Of a DNA stretch of 64,000 nucleotides, positions 1-10,979 are shown one piece after another. Made by a program: the position numbers and the translations under genes. Where the stretch lies: the NCBI GenBank assembly GCA_023374045.1, contig CM041777.1, forward strand, positions 88,344,300 to 88,408,299, written 5' to 3'. Source of the stretch: Limonium bicolor (Eukaryota > Streptophyta > Magnoliopsida > Caryophyllales > Plumbaginaceae). The notes under the pieces were generated by a model. It searched no databases, had not been told where the DNA came from, and worked only from the letters and a program-made list of their open reading frames with translations. Within the stretch, counting starts at the first letter, position 1. Each line of letters begins with the position of its first letter.

Positions 1-2652
1 GTGTACTTGTACCTTTAAGATATCGAAAGATATGTTTGACTGCTTTTAGGTGAGACTGCTTTGGTGCTGCTTGAAAGCAGGCGCAAAGACAGACTGCGTG
101 AAGAATGTCGGGGCGACTGGCAGTCAGGTACAAGAGGGATCCTATCATGCCTCTATATTCTGTGGCATTGACACCGACTCCGTCATCATCAAGATGTAGT
201 TTGGTAGATGTACAGCTTGGTGTAGACATGCTCTTGACGTTTTTGAGATTGTACTTATCAAGGAGTTCCTTGATGTACTTTTGTTGATGGATCTTAATCC
301 CTTCCTGTTCCTGTTGAATTTGTAATCCTAAGAAGAAATTGAGCTCACCTAACTCATTCATGGAAAACTCTTGTTTCATAAGGTTAGCAAAATGATCGTA
401 GAGGGTGTTACTTGTAAAGCCATAAATGATATCATCAACATAAATTTGTACTAGAGTAAGTCATGTGATGAGTGAAGAATGAATAGTGTCTTATCTACAT
501 GACCTCGAGAAAATCCATTTTGCAACAGATATATAGACAGTCTTTCATACCAAGCACGCGGAGCCTGTTTCAGTCCGTAAAGGGCCTTACATAGTTTGTA
601 GACGTAGTCGGGATTGACGGAGTCTGTGAACCCTGGGGGTTGCTCGACATAAACTTCTTTATCAATATAGCCATGGAGGAAGGTTGTCTTGACATCCATT
701 TGATATAATGTGAAGCCTTTGAATGCAGCAAACACAATTAACATGCAAATTGCTTCAAGACGAGCTACAGGTGCGAAGGTTTCATCATAGTCAATCCCTT
801 CTTCTTGATTGTAGCCCTGAACGACCAATCTAGCTTTGTTCCTGAAGACTTGTCCGGCATCATCAAGTTTATTACGAAAGACCCAACAAGTACAAATGGT
901 TTGTTGATATGTGGGTCGAGGAACCAATTTCCAGACAGCATGTCTTTGGAGAGAGTTTAGTTCCTCCTGCATTGCAGTGACCCAATCACTATCAAGGAGT
1001 GCTTCTTTGACATTTCTTGGTTCAGTACTGGAGAGAAAAGCACCAAAAGCACAGAGGTTTTGCATAGCTTGAAAACGTGTTTGACCTGAGTTTGGGTCAG
1101 ATAATATGTTGTCAGGAGGGTGAGCTGATTTTTGTTGGAACTGTCGACGTGAAGCAGGAGGGGGTGTGTCTTTGTTAGATGTGTCACAGTTCAAGTTTTG
1201 TGGTAAGGGTGTCTCAAGGTTATTGTCAGAGTCTGTAGAGTCTGATGCATTGCTTTTGTTTTCTGGAGAGTCATTAGGTATGATGGATTGGGAATCTTGG
1301 AGTCTTCCTATGGGAACAGTGATGAAGTGTGGATCAGTGAGGAAATCCTCTGGAGCAAAGTCAAGTTGATCAGAAGATGAGCCAACATTGTGGGACTCAT
1401 CGAACTTGACGTGGGGACTCTCTTCTAAACATTGAGTTCTCAGATTGATAACACGATAAGCTTTGCTTTTAGAAGAGTAGCCAAGAAATATACCTTCATC
1501 ACTTTTAGGAGAGAACTTACCCAAGTTGTCCTTACCATTTTTGTGGATAAAGAACTTACATCCGAAACGCCTGAGATGGATGAGATTTGGTTTTCGTTGA
1601 CGGAGTAGTTCGTAGGGGGTCTTGTGAAGGAATGGATGAATCAGCGCACAATTTAACATATAACATGTTGTGTTAACAGCTTCGGCCCAGTATGATAGTG
1701 TGAGTTGACTGTCAATGAGCATGGTGCGGGCCATTTCAACCAAGGTTCTATTCTTTCGTTCAACCACTCCTTTTTGTTCTGGGGTGCGTGCGGATGAGAT
1801 TTGGTGATCGACTCCGTTGTCCCTGCAAAACTCATCAAACGACTTGTTGCAAAATTTAGTACCCTGGTCCGTTCTCAGGGTTTTTAATGCAAACGAAAAT
1901 TTGTTGATAAGCATTTTATGGAGTTTAACGAACTCCACAAAAGTTTCATCTTTCATAGATAGAAAAATGACCCAAGTCCACCTTGAATAGTCATCGACTA
2001 TGACCAGAATATACCTTTTACCACTTCTGCTTTGTGTACGCATGGGGCCAACAAGATCCATGCGGAGCAATTCCAACGGAGAGTTAGTAGAGAGAGTTGA
2101 TTTAGTCTTGAAGGAAGACCGGGTGTGTTTACCTTTTATGCATGCTTCACAGACAGAGTTTGTGTCAAAGTTTGTGTCGGGTAAACCAATCACCAAGTCT
2201 TTGCTTTTCAGTTTATTCAACAGCCTGTGATTTGCGTGACCAAGTCTGGAGTGCCACAACAATGAGTTTTTGGAATGCACATTTAGATAGACTTGATCAT
2301 CAGGATTAATGGAGTTTAAGCACATTTTGTAGAGATTTCCTTCTTTGCGTCCCACAGCTTTTATGGAACCTGTACGCTCATCATAAACCTTACAATCCAA
2401 AGAGGAGAAAAGTACCAAATTGAATCTATCACAAATTTGAGAAATACTTAATAAACTATGTTGAAGTCCAGTGACCAGATGAACTCCATCATTTTTAAAT
2501 TTTGAGGGGTTACCTACGGAACCAACTCCCATGATTTCACCCTGGTTGTTGTTTCCAAAAGTAACCTTACCTCCTTGGTAGGATGAAAACGAATTGAATT
2601 GATTTGGATCTCCAGTCATGTGACGGGAGCATCCACTGCCCAAGTACCAGCT
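1..2652 (-). pseudogene. Sirevirus pol: protease, integrase, reverse transcriptase (partial)
   Basis: The frame is open from about 2650 to 453-451 (730 codons from 2643), in a different frame from gag. Order: protease motif at ~2645-2605, where the catalytic Asp is read as Gly (LGSGCS); integrase HHCC region (WHSRLGHA ... CEACIKGKH); integrase core with MDLVGP, LRTDQG and the Glu in GVVERKNR; chromo-like [11 protein letters not shown] stretch; then RT ([47 protein letters not shown]). A one-base loss at ~448, compared with element B, breaks the frame just before the YVDD box, which is still readable at ~440-425. The remainder of RT continues to base 1. Defects: mutated protease, frameshift, and truncation by the window. 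Confidence 0.88.
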
Positions 2653-2788
2653 GTCTCAATTCGCCTTCACCTACAAAATAAAAGATCATTTGTTAGATTT
2701 GGGAACCCAGATGTACTTGGGTTCCCTTTTCGAGCCAGATCTTTTCAATTCTTCTCGTGCTTCAAGTATCAATTTAACACGTTTGACA

Positions 2789-4762
2789 TTAAATGAAAGA
2801 TCTATTCAATTTATCACATGCACTGTCCCTATGTCCAAGACTCCCGCAGTAGCCACAAATTTTAGTTGGAGGAAGATTGACGTATTTCTGTTGTCCTTTC
2901 CACCAGGAGTCAAACTTCTCCTTCTCTTGATATCGTTTGGCTCTGTTGTCGGACTTGGACATATTTTTTGGGATATCGAACTTACCCTTGTGCCACTTGG
3001 GCTTGGATTGAGTGGATCGAACTCCGGATTGTAAATTCACAATCTCTTGAGAGAGTTGTTCAACTTTAGAGCGAAGATCATCTTGATCTTGGCTGACTTC
3101 CTTGATATTGGAGTTAGCCCACTCAGGTAGTTCGGAGGAAGTGACTTGTTTGATAAATTTGACTGGCTTGAGAGAGAGCGTGCTCCTTTTCTTTCAGTTT
3201 TTGATAGTGGTGTTTAAGGACATATTTTTGGATTCAGAAGCATTTAGATCATTTTGAAGAGAGCAGCACTTATCAGTAAAGATAGTGAGGTCCTGCTTAA
3301 GAGAGTCGATCAGAGTGAGAGACTCTTTCTGGTCGCTCTGGCTGGATTGATTTTGCTCTACGGTATCATGGAGTTCCTTTTGGAGAGAATCAACATGTCA
3401 CCTTGATTCTTGTAGATCTAGTCTAAGAGAACAGGAGATGGTCTTGTGTTCCTCAGCTTTATCTCTTAGGGCATACATAAGACCCCTTGAGATTTCGAGT
3501 TCCTCAGATAACTCGGTTATTTTACTGGTGAGACTTGCTTTGAGGGAGTTAGTCTCAGAGACAATTTTTGCAATTAAGGTCATAAATCCCATAGGAGTAA
3601 TACGGTAAAGATCTGTCTCAAGATGAGAGTGAGTTACCTCATTGTCGGGGATCATGGACTCCGTTGTATCATGTGCCATGAGACATACCAGGCCGCTGGA
3701 CTCTGTGTCTTGATCGTTGGAGTTTGAATCACCCCAACCGACAGCTGCCATCAGTGACCTCCCTTGGGATTTTCCATACTGGTTTTTGAGTAAGGGGCAG
3801 TCCTTCTTGAAGTGACCGGGTTTGTTACAATTGAAACAGGTGACAGAGTTGAAGACCTGTTTGGAGATATTTGAGAACGACCGACTCTGACGATTTGGCT
3901 GGTTACGCATAAATTTTCGGAAGTTCTTTACTATGAAGACAAAGTCTTCCATGGTCTCCGCCTCACTTTCTTCAACGATAATATCTACCAGCTCAGCCTT
4001 AGCTTGTCTGATTTGAGTATCAGCTACATAGGCTCCTTCTTGAGTGTACTGAGTCGAATTAACCTGCAAGGCTTGATCATTCAAAGTAGTAATCTTGCTA
4101 GAGGAAGAAGAAGATGTATTACCACACATCTTTCGGACGTTCTTCTTGTACTTATCTACAGATTGTAGATAGGAACCTAAGTCTTGGCAGCTCCATTTGG
4201 ATAAGTCCTTGCATGCTTTGGTGGAGATTACCGTCTCTGCCCATTCTTCTCTGAGACTGTCCAGCAGCTTGTGCAAGACACTCTCTCTATCTGGTAAGAT
4301 GTTAACTTCTTGCATAGTAGTAGTTACTAAATAGAAACGATCAAGCACTTCTTCCAGAGACTCACCGGGTTTTTGCAGAAAATTTTCATAGTCCCTTCGA
4401 AGTTCTTGAGCTTTGAATTTCTTGAGTTCAGTGACTCCTTTGTGGGTAGCTTAAAGGAGTGTCCATATCTCATTTGCGGACTTACAGTGATTGACTCTCC
4501 TTTGTTCTGGGATGGACATGCAAGTGTATATTGCGCGTGATGCTTGTCGATTCATCTCGTACCTTTTATGATCTGCAGCAGTCCATGTGGATCAATCTGG
4601 ATTGACTGCAAGATCTCCTCCAGTGGCTATCTCCCAAAGCTCAGAGTTGACTGACTCAATGTGTTGCTCGATCTCATTTTTCCAATGGTCGTAGTAGGTG
4701 GAGGTGAGTCTGGGGTGCTCGAAGTGCATTTTGTTGTTTTGATTGGCGAAGAGGTCTACCAT
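2789..4762 (-). pseudogene. Sirevirus gag, single frame with four stop codons
   Basis: Capsid/nucleocapsid polyprotein. A Met at 4762 begins MVDLFANQNNK just after the primer site. The reading frame is continuous for about 657 codons but has in-frame stops at 4594-4592, 4453-4451, 3400-3398 and 3196-3194. The first half is the copia gag (UBN2-like) domain, with a DRFYLVTTTMQEVNILPD stretch near 4346. A zinc knuckle CFNCNKPGHFKKDC lies at 3839-3798. Between about 3560 and 3050 the product is rich in Leu, Glu, Ser and Lys in a coiled-coil-like pattern. A second knuckle, CGYCGSLGHRDSAC, lies at 2857-2816 just before the terminal stop. A gag of this size with two knuckles suits the Sirevirus lineage. 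The stops mean no full product can be made. Confidence 0.85.
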
Positions 4763-4794
4763 TGCCTTGTTGATTGACCGTAAGCCTAAGCAAG

Positions 4795-4806
4795 GCTCTG
4801 ATACCA
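4795..4806 (-). other. Primer binding site (initiator tRNA-Met type)
   Basis: TGGTATCAGAGC on the minus strand, complementary to the 3' end of plant initiator tRNA-Met and separated from the LTR end by the two bases CG. It fixes the orientation of element A and the inner edge of the LTR. Confidence 0.9.
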
Positions 4807-4808
4807 CG

Positions 4809-5629
4809 TGTAGGATCGGGTGGCTAACTCAAACCAACCAAAGGAGTGAGTCTAAGAGTTGGTTTGACTCAATCAGTCTTTGAAAGTTAGAAACTCTCTG
4901 TGATGTAGAGGCACTCAATCGAATTGATTAAACTAGGGGTGCGGAAGACTTTGAAGTAATTGAAATGAAATGATGCTAGAAAGATAGAAGGACTCTGTGA
5001 AACTCAACAAGATACACAAATAAGCTATTTCATTTCCTGGTCAAATAAAACAACTTACAAATGCCCACTAAGTAGAAGGGATCTACTTAGCGGTTTTTCA
5101 CTCACTCACCCAATACACTCTCTGATCAGATCAATGGTAAGCGTAGCGAAACTAGAATCTTTCTAGGGAGAGTCTATCTAGATGCACTAACTAAATTGGT
5201 ATGTATTTTCTCTCTCTGGCTTACAAAACAGTTTTCTTTCTCTCTCTCTAAACTTTGAAATATTTTTGTATGGAAGCACACCTTAAACTAGCTATTACAC
5301 AACCTATTTATACTAGCATTGCAACCAGCAGGTCGAGGGAGTTAGTTCCGCAAATACCGGAACTAACTTAGTGAGCAACGTCCAACGTCCTTGAATGATC
5401 TTCTGACTTGGGCCGCGAACTTCGGGTGTGATGGGAGGACTTTATGACCGTTGTGGTGTTGAAGCATTCCCGAGTTAGCTCCTTATTATTCACAACGGAA
5501 CGGGAGAGTCTGTGAAGTCTCCTTAGTTGTATGGACTCCATTGAAGTGGCTCGCTCTTTGTGTTTGACTGAGGGTGATTGACTCTATCGAGGTGATTGGC
5601 TATCTCTGCAACACTCTGATGTCCCAACA
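4809..5629 (-). repeat. LTR shared by Sirevirus elements A and B
   Basis: On the minus strand it starts TGTTGGGACATC and ends CCTACA, the TG...CA ends of a copia LTR, about 821 bp. It is followed after two bases by a tRNA primer binding site, which makes it the 5' LTR of element A. The same LTR also follows the 3' region of element B, making it the 3' LTR of B. Its first ~175 bp on the minus strand (5454-5629) recur at 9676-9848. Confidence 0.88.
5305..5312 (-). promoter_or_regulatory. TATA box in Sirevirus LTR
   Basis: TATAAATA on the minus strand, about 320 bp inside the LTR, with ~495 bp of LTR downstream. The position suits a retrotransposon U3 promoter. Assignment is by motif and position only. 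Confidence 0.5.
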
Positions 5630-5985
5630 GTTGCCCTCTTGTTGCTGATGATAGCAAACCTCTATGAATTCCGATGGAGTCAATCCTGAAATGAAGAACA
5701 AAACACAAAGAACTAGGGGAACCGACCCTGTCAAAGTTCCCCTTAATAGCAGCAGTAGTAGTTGAGTTCAAAAACTCCATTTAGGTTCCCCCTTAATCGT
5801 ACAGGGACTCCAGGTAAGCAAATATAGAATAGGTAGTGTAACAGGCAGGATAAAGCATAGTATATAGAGCAGTTATAGTACTAGACCACACGGTCCAGCA
5901 GCAAAAAATATGAAAGCAGTTTAAAGCAACAACAAAGTTAGTCACCCGTACACCAGACGGGATTCACCGCTTCCCCCTTTTGCTT
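5630..5985 (-). other. Multiple polypurine tracts before the Sirevirus 3' LTR
   Basis: On the minus strand, purine runs occur at 5980-5971 (AAAGGGGGAA), 5795-5786 (TAAGGGGGAA), 5745-5737 (TAAGGGGAA), and directly before the LTR at 5645-5631 (a weak AAGAGGGCAA run). A polypurine tract primes plus-strand DNA synthesis. Several similar tracts upstream of the 3' LTR are a described trait of Sireviruses. Which copy is used cannot be told from sequence. Confidence 0.6.
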
Positions 5986-6173
5986 TCATCAGAGGGAAGC
6001 CCACAGTCACGAAAGAGTTAGTCCAAAAATTCACACAAAAACCAGCAAAAAGTGTTTAGAACTTAAAACAGCCTAAGTCCTAACACTACACACACGTACG
6101 TCATGTCTAAGGGTTGGGGGTCAGGGAGGCTTGGATATCAAGGAGTTGTTCTTGCACGGCCGTCACAGTCGTC
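5986..6173. other. Non-coding part of Sirevirus 3' region
   Basis: Between the env-like ORF and the first polypurine tract. No coding pattern seen. Confidence 0.5.
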
Positions 6174-7730
6174 TCAATCCCAGAGAGTCTGTTCATCATC
6201 TGCTAGTGGCCCTGAATCAGCTCTGCTTCCTGTGCGAGGAGTCGCTCCACTTTCTCCAGGAGGGGTAGGAGAGCATCTTGAGGGACTGCCTCTTGAGAAG
6301 TGGAAGTACCCGCCGTCGTTGGAGTTGTTGGAGGGGTCAGCAGCTTGGATTTGTCGATAGAAGTCAGCCGATTCAGATAGAGGTTGAGGTGATGTGTCTG
6401 CCTCGTCGATGGACTCCGGCGTGGATGTCGCCAGGGGTACCTGAAAGAATTTAAGAATTTGAGGCAGCCAAAACACATACCCTAGGGAGTGTTTCGGGGT
6501 GTCGACAGACTGAGCTAAGTGATGGAGAACAACGTGGGCCAGATTAACGGAATGACGGCTGATAATGCAGTACATTATTGTGAGGTCCAAGCAATTGACA
6601 ATGAGATTTCCTTCTTTTCGGGGGACAATGTTTTTTATAACAAGAATGTGCAGGAGTTGGTGGAGGATTGAAAGATCGCCTCGGGGTATTAGGGAGCCCA
6701 CTTTTTTCTTTGAAGAGAAAAACGGTAGATCTTATTTTGTGGGACCCCGGGGATTTCTGGAAGGACTCCTTTTTCATAGAAAGACAGACCGGTATGAGGG
6801 ACTCCAAGTATTTGGGACAGCTTGTCAAGATTAAAGAAGATGGGAGTGGAATTGACAAAGGATTGAGCAGCACCATTTCTGATAACGAGATTTTGAAAAA
6901 AGTCGATAGACTCTTGGGGGTACCACTCTAGTATCTCACAGAAAAGGTGTTTCCACCCTTGAACCTCCACCACAGTCACTAACTCTCCCAAATTTGAAGA
7001 CAGAGCCCATGAGAAATCTAGGAACTTACCCTTTACGTATTTCTGTTTGCAGCTGAATCACTGAGCATGTAGCGCTGACCAAAAGGGTCGATCTTTGCGC
7101 ATCGACGTTGCGGCTTTGGGGGTTTCTGAATTACGGTGGAGGTTGTGTCAGTGGATGTATCGTGGCTGTGGGTGGGCAACTCCTGGACTGGGGAAGACTC
7201 GCCGGAACCAGAGGAGACTGGTTGGGCCCTGACGGAGGATCGCAGTATGTGCTTGGCTGTGGGACGGGTAGTGGTCTGAGCTTTTCTTTTTCTTGGTTTA
7301 GGTTTTGGAGAACGGGGTGGAGTTGGGGTTGCTGCTTTTTCAGAGAGGCTTGTGGAGTTGGTGAGGGAGACTTTTTCGGCGGAGCTTGCGGGGGATCAGT
7401 TGCTTGGGTTTCGGTAGTAGGGTTTGGGTCTTGAGGTGGTGGAGATGGTGGCAGGGTTTGTAGGGGTGTGACATCGTCGACATCCGTCTCAAGAATGTCG
7501 GTCTTGGCGGCAGAGGGTGGTGTTTGATGGGGTGATGTATGGGTGGTGGTGGTGGTGTGGTAGAGTGTGGGGGAAGAAGTAGTAGTGGTTTTGGTGAGGG
7601 AGTGAGTGGTGGTGGTGGTAGGTGGAGGTGGGTTAGGGTTAGCCATAGATTGGAGGTACGCCTGAAGGCGGATTGGATCTTGGAAAATTTTGGCCGGAAT
7701 ATTGATGCCGTTGAGGTTAATGCCTGCCAT
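6174..7730 (-). pseudogene. Env-like 3' ORF of Sirevirus (element B), frameshifted
   Basis: Starts at Met 7730 (MAGINLNGINIPAKIF), 358 bp after pol. The first ~200 residues are Pro/Thr/Ser rich with runs of Pro and Thr. The frame is broken between ~7131 and 7040, then resumes as GWKHLFCEILEWYPQESIDF ... VNSTPIFFNLDKLSQILGVP (6991-6689). A second frame change at ~6700 gives LSILHQLLHILVIKNIVPRK ... TIMYCIISRHSVNLAHVVL ... SLGYVFWLPQILKFF. This core resembles the domain called 'putative plant transposon protein', found in env-like ORFs of Sireviruses; that match is from memory of the family. I see no convincing signal peptide or membrane anchor. The function of such ORFs is unknown; at least two frameshifts make this copy inactive. 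Confidence 0.65.
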
Positions 7731-8088
7731 TAGGGATTGTAGTATGTTTGGGTGTAAAATGGATGTAGGTGAGAGAGACGGAGTAGACGGATGAGGGATA
7801 TAAAGGCTGAAATGACTGCAGAAGTTGCAGGGATTTCGTGTGTCAGATGCGAAAAAATCGGCAGGTGCTAGATTAAGGGCGTGGATTGAGGCGGATCGAG
7901 TGTGGATAGATGATGTGGATGCAGAGTGCCAGAATTATAGAGACGTTCTTAAGCAAGAAAACACAGTTCACAGATTCAAGTGCAAACAAAGACAGACTCG
8001 ATGAGACATGAGGGAGTACCTGCTGAAGATTGCGGTAGGAGCAAGGAGATGCGACCATCTAGGTAGACGGAGTCAACCCAATCGCTGA

Positions 8089-9626
8089 TCAAAGTGCTTC
8101 AAATCGTGCTGTAGACAAAGGTTTAGTAAAGATATCTACAAGTTGATCTTTTGTGGGCACAAAGTCAAGTTGAATAAGCTTCTTCTCGACACAGTCTTTC
8201 AAGAAGTGAAAACGAATTTCAATATGTTTGGTTCTTGAGTGTTGGACTAGATTTTCTGATATTTTGATTGTGCTTTTGTTGTCACAAAAGATTGGGATCT
8301 GTTCTTGGGAGACATGATAATCTTGAAGTTGTTGTTTCATCTAAAGGAGTTGGGAGCAACAGGCTGCAGCAGAGACATACTCTGCCTCCGCTGTAGAGAG
8401 TGCTACGGGGTTTTGTTTTTTGAAGGACCACGAAACAAGGCAAAGACCCAAGAACTGTGCATTACCTGAAGTACTCTTTCGATCTTGAAGGGAACCAGCC
8501 CAATCAGAGTCACTATATCCAGATAAAGTAAAGGTAGAAGATCGAGGATACCATAGATAGAGTGTACTTGTACCTTTAAGATATCGAAAGATGCGTTTGA
8601 CTGCTTTTAGGTGAGACTGCTTTGGTGCTGCTTGAAAGCGGGCACAAAGACAGACTGCGTGAAGAATGTCGGGGCGACTTGCAGTCAGGTACAAGAGGGA
8701 CCCTATCATTCCTCTATATTCTGTGGCATTAACACCAACTCCGTCATCACCAAGATGTAATTTAGCAGATGTACAACTTGGTGTAGACATGCTCTTGACG
8801 TTTTTGAGATTGTACTTATCAAGGAGTTCCTTGATGTACTTTTGTTGGTGGATCTGAATCCCTTCCTTTTCTTGTTGAATTTGTAATCCTAAGAAGAACT
8901 TGAGCTCACCTAACTCATTCATGGAAAACTCTTGCTTCATAAGGTTAGCAAAATGATCGCAGAGGGTGTTACTTGTAGAGCCATAAATGATATCATCAAC
9001 ATAAATCTGTACTTGAAGTAAGTCATGTGATGAGTGAAGAATAAATAGTGTCTTAACTACGTTACCTCGAGAGAAACCATTTTGCAACAGATATGTAGAC
9101 AGTCTTTCATACCAAGCACGTGGAGCCTGTTTCAGTCCGTAAAGGGCCTTACATAGTTTGTAGACGTAGTCAGGATGGACGGAGTCTGTGAACCTTGGGG
9201 GTTGCTCGACATAGATTTATCTATCAATATAGCCATGGAGGAAGGCTGTCTTGACATCCATTTGATGTAGTGTGAAACCTTTGAATGCAGCAAACACAAT
9301 TAACATGCGAATTGCTTCAAGGCGAGCTATAGGTGCTAAGGTTTCATCATAGTCAATCCCTTCTTCTTGATTGTAGCCCTGAATGACCAATCTAGCTTTG
9401 CTCCTGAAAACTTGTCCTGCATCATCAAGTTTATTACGAAAGACCCAACGAGTACCGATGGTTTGTTGATGTGTGGGTCGAGGAACTAACTCCCAGACAG
9501 CATGTCTTTGGAGAGAGTTGAGTTCCTCCTGCATTGCAGTGACCCAATCACTATCAAGGAGTGCTTCTTTGGCATTTCTTGGTTCAGTATTGGAGAGAAA
9601 AGCACCAAAGACACAGAGGTTTTGTC
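8089..9626 (-). pseudogene. Sirevirus reverse transcriptase and RNase H (element B)
   Basis: C-terminal pol. RT is seen as [45 protein letters not shown], and YVDDIIYG near 9005; RNase H as DSDWAG, TAEAEYVSAA, CDNKST and KHIEIRFHFLKD, ending FTKPL near the stop at 8091-8089. In-frame stops at 9219-9217 (after LHGYIDR) and 8343-8341 (between CCSQLL and MKQQLQDY, where Trp is usual) kill the frame. Otherwise it is well preserved and supplies the RNase H that the window edge removes from element A. Confidence 0.88.
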
Positions 9627-9649
9627 AGAGGCGTCACAGTTCAAGACAG

Positions 9650-9848
9650 CCATTGAAGTGGCTCACTCTTTGTGGTGTTGAAGCATTCCCGAGTTAGCTC
9701 CTTATTATTCGTAACGGAACGGGAGAGTCTGTGAAGTCTCCCTAGTTGTATGGACTCCATTGAAGTGGCTCACTCTTTGTGTTTGACTGAGGGTGATTGA
9801 CTCTGTCGAGGTGATTGGCTATCTCTGTAACACTCTGATGTCCCAACA
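9650..9848 (-). repeat. Truncated 5' LTR of Sirevirus element B
   Basis: From 9676 to 9848 this matches the LTR segment 5454-5629, ending at the LTR terminus TGTTGGGACATC (minus strand). The remaining ~620 bp of LTR, including the TATA box and primer site, are deleted. It abuts a hAT-like relic at 9849, which was probably the insertion target. Confidence 0.8.
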
Positions 9849-10519
9849 CACCCATACCCAACCCAAATAAAATTGTATTGACCCATACCCGACCCAAAAA
9901 TAATCGGGTTACAAACTTCAACCCATACCTAACCCATATAAAATCATTGAACCCATACCCGACCCGTTTAACCCTTTTAAATATAAATAATCTTGTTTTT
10001 CTACAGAATGATCAATCGTCCATAAAAGTGTGCACATGACGGTCATTTATTTCAAATCATTGTATGTCGTTTAGCCAAATGTCAACATTTTATTAAATGG
10101 GTCAATAATCTTAACTAAGCCATTATTTGTGCAGATGAAATAATGTGAACGGTGGAGTTTGTGCGACTAATGATTGACATAGTATTTAGGTTTTCAAACA
10201 AACAGTGAATGGTGGATATAGATGGCCCAGAGAATGTATTTGGATTTATAAAATAATTTTTTGTGGGCCTAAAGAAGTGATAGTATTTTTTTGCTATTAT
10301 ACTAATGGTTATAGATTTAATACATATATATCCAAGTAAAATATATACATATTTATTTATAATTAAATTACGTAAACGGGTCGGGTTGAATTCGGGTTAG
10401 GACCCTTAACCCATACCCAACCTAAAAATTAAATGGGTCAATAATCATAACTCATACCCGCTATTTACGGGTTGAGTTTGGGTCAGATAATCGGGTTGGG
10501 TAAAAATTTCCACCCCTAA
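9849..10519. mobile_element. Non-autonomous hAT-like relic 1
   Basis: Rich in ACCCATACCC, GACCC and CGGGTT motifs near both edges, with an AT-rich middle. The right edge reads GGGTAAAAATTTCCACCCCTA, the usual end (TAGGGGTGGAAATTTTTACCC reversed) of a common plant hAT MITE group. The left edge lacks the matching TAGGGGTGG because the Sirevirus LTR begins there. No coding sequence seen. Confidence 0.5.
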
Positions 10520-10975
10520 TTGGCATAGCCCAATACACTTTACAACGTATCTCAAGTGTTGTCACTTGGAAATATCTTCTCTCACTTCTCACAACGCTCT
10601 CGCAACACTTCTACAACGCTCTTGAAACTTTTTCACAACACCCACACAACACTCTTGCAACATTCTCGATCACAACATTCTTGCAAGGTTCCCTTGGCAC
10701 TCTACCAACACTCATACAACAGTTGTATAACATTGTTTACAACACTTATATATAACACTTCTTTGGAAAAAAACATTGTTCATAACACTTCTTTAATAAA
10801 AAAATGTTGTTTACAATACATCTCAAATTATAAGATTTGTCCAACGCACAATGTTTTTATTTCTGTTACAGATGCAAAACATTATGTTTGGGTGAAATAC
10901 AAATGTTTTCATATGATGCTTCTCTCCACCAAATGATCCAATCTAAGAAATCACTGGAGAGCGAGAAGTACAGCT
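10520..10975. other. Low-complexity CA/CT-rich spacer
   Basis: Contains many short variants of CTCACAACACTCTTGCAAC (10560-10750) and ACAACACTTCTTT. An open frame at 10556-10936 is explained by low complexity and matches nothing I recognise. Confidence 0.4.
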
Positions 10976-10979
10976 TTCA

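Larger units (their letters stand above)
1..5629 (-). mobile_element. Sirevirus-type Ty1/copia element A (5' LTR to RT, cut by window edge)
   Basis: Read on the minus strand the order is LTR (5629-4809), primer binding site (4806-4795), gag (4762-2789) and protease-integrase-RT (about 2650 to 1). This is copia order, because integrase precedes reverse transcriptase. The integrase and RT wording, the large gag with two zinc knuckles, and the env-like 3' region preserved in neighbouring element B place it in the Sirevirus (SIRE/Maximus) lineage; that lineage call is from recollection of the family. RNase H, the env-like region and the 3' LTR would lie left of base 1. Several in-frame stops and a frameshift show it is not autonomous. 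Confidence 0.9.
4809..9848 (-). mobile_element. Sirevirus element B, internally deleted copy in tandem with A
   Basis: Minus-strand order: partial 5' LTR (9848-~9650), then a deletion removing the rest of the LTR, the primer site, gag, protease and integrase; RT from ~9626; RNase H ending at 8089; a 2.4-kb 3' region with an env-like ORF (7730-6174); then the LTR shared with element A. Bases 8563-9626 are nearly identical to 1-~1060, so A and B are the same family. At the deletion, small pieces such as GTCACAGTTCAAG survive and an LTR segment is partly duplicated (CATTGAAGTGGCTCACTCTT at 9652-9672 and near 9761), indicating more than one rearrangement. Confidence 0.82.

Noticed and set aside
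4592..4807. Gag start at the GTG at 4807
   Set aside because: Those codons are the tRNA primer binding site; the Met at 4762 is the more likely start.
7108..7434. Plus-strand Gly/Trp-rich ORF of 108 aa
   Set aside because: It is antisense to the Pro/Thr-rich head of the env-like ORF; composition explains the open frame.
10556..10936. 126-aa ORF
   Set aside because: Low-complexity CAACACT-type repeats keep the frame open; no similarity to any domain.
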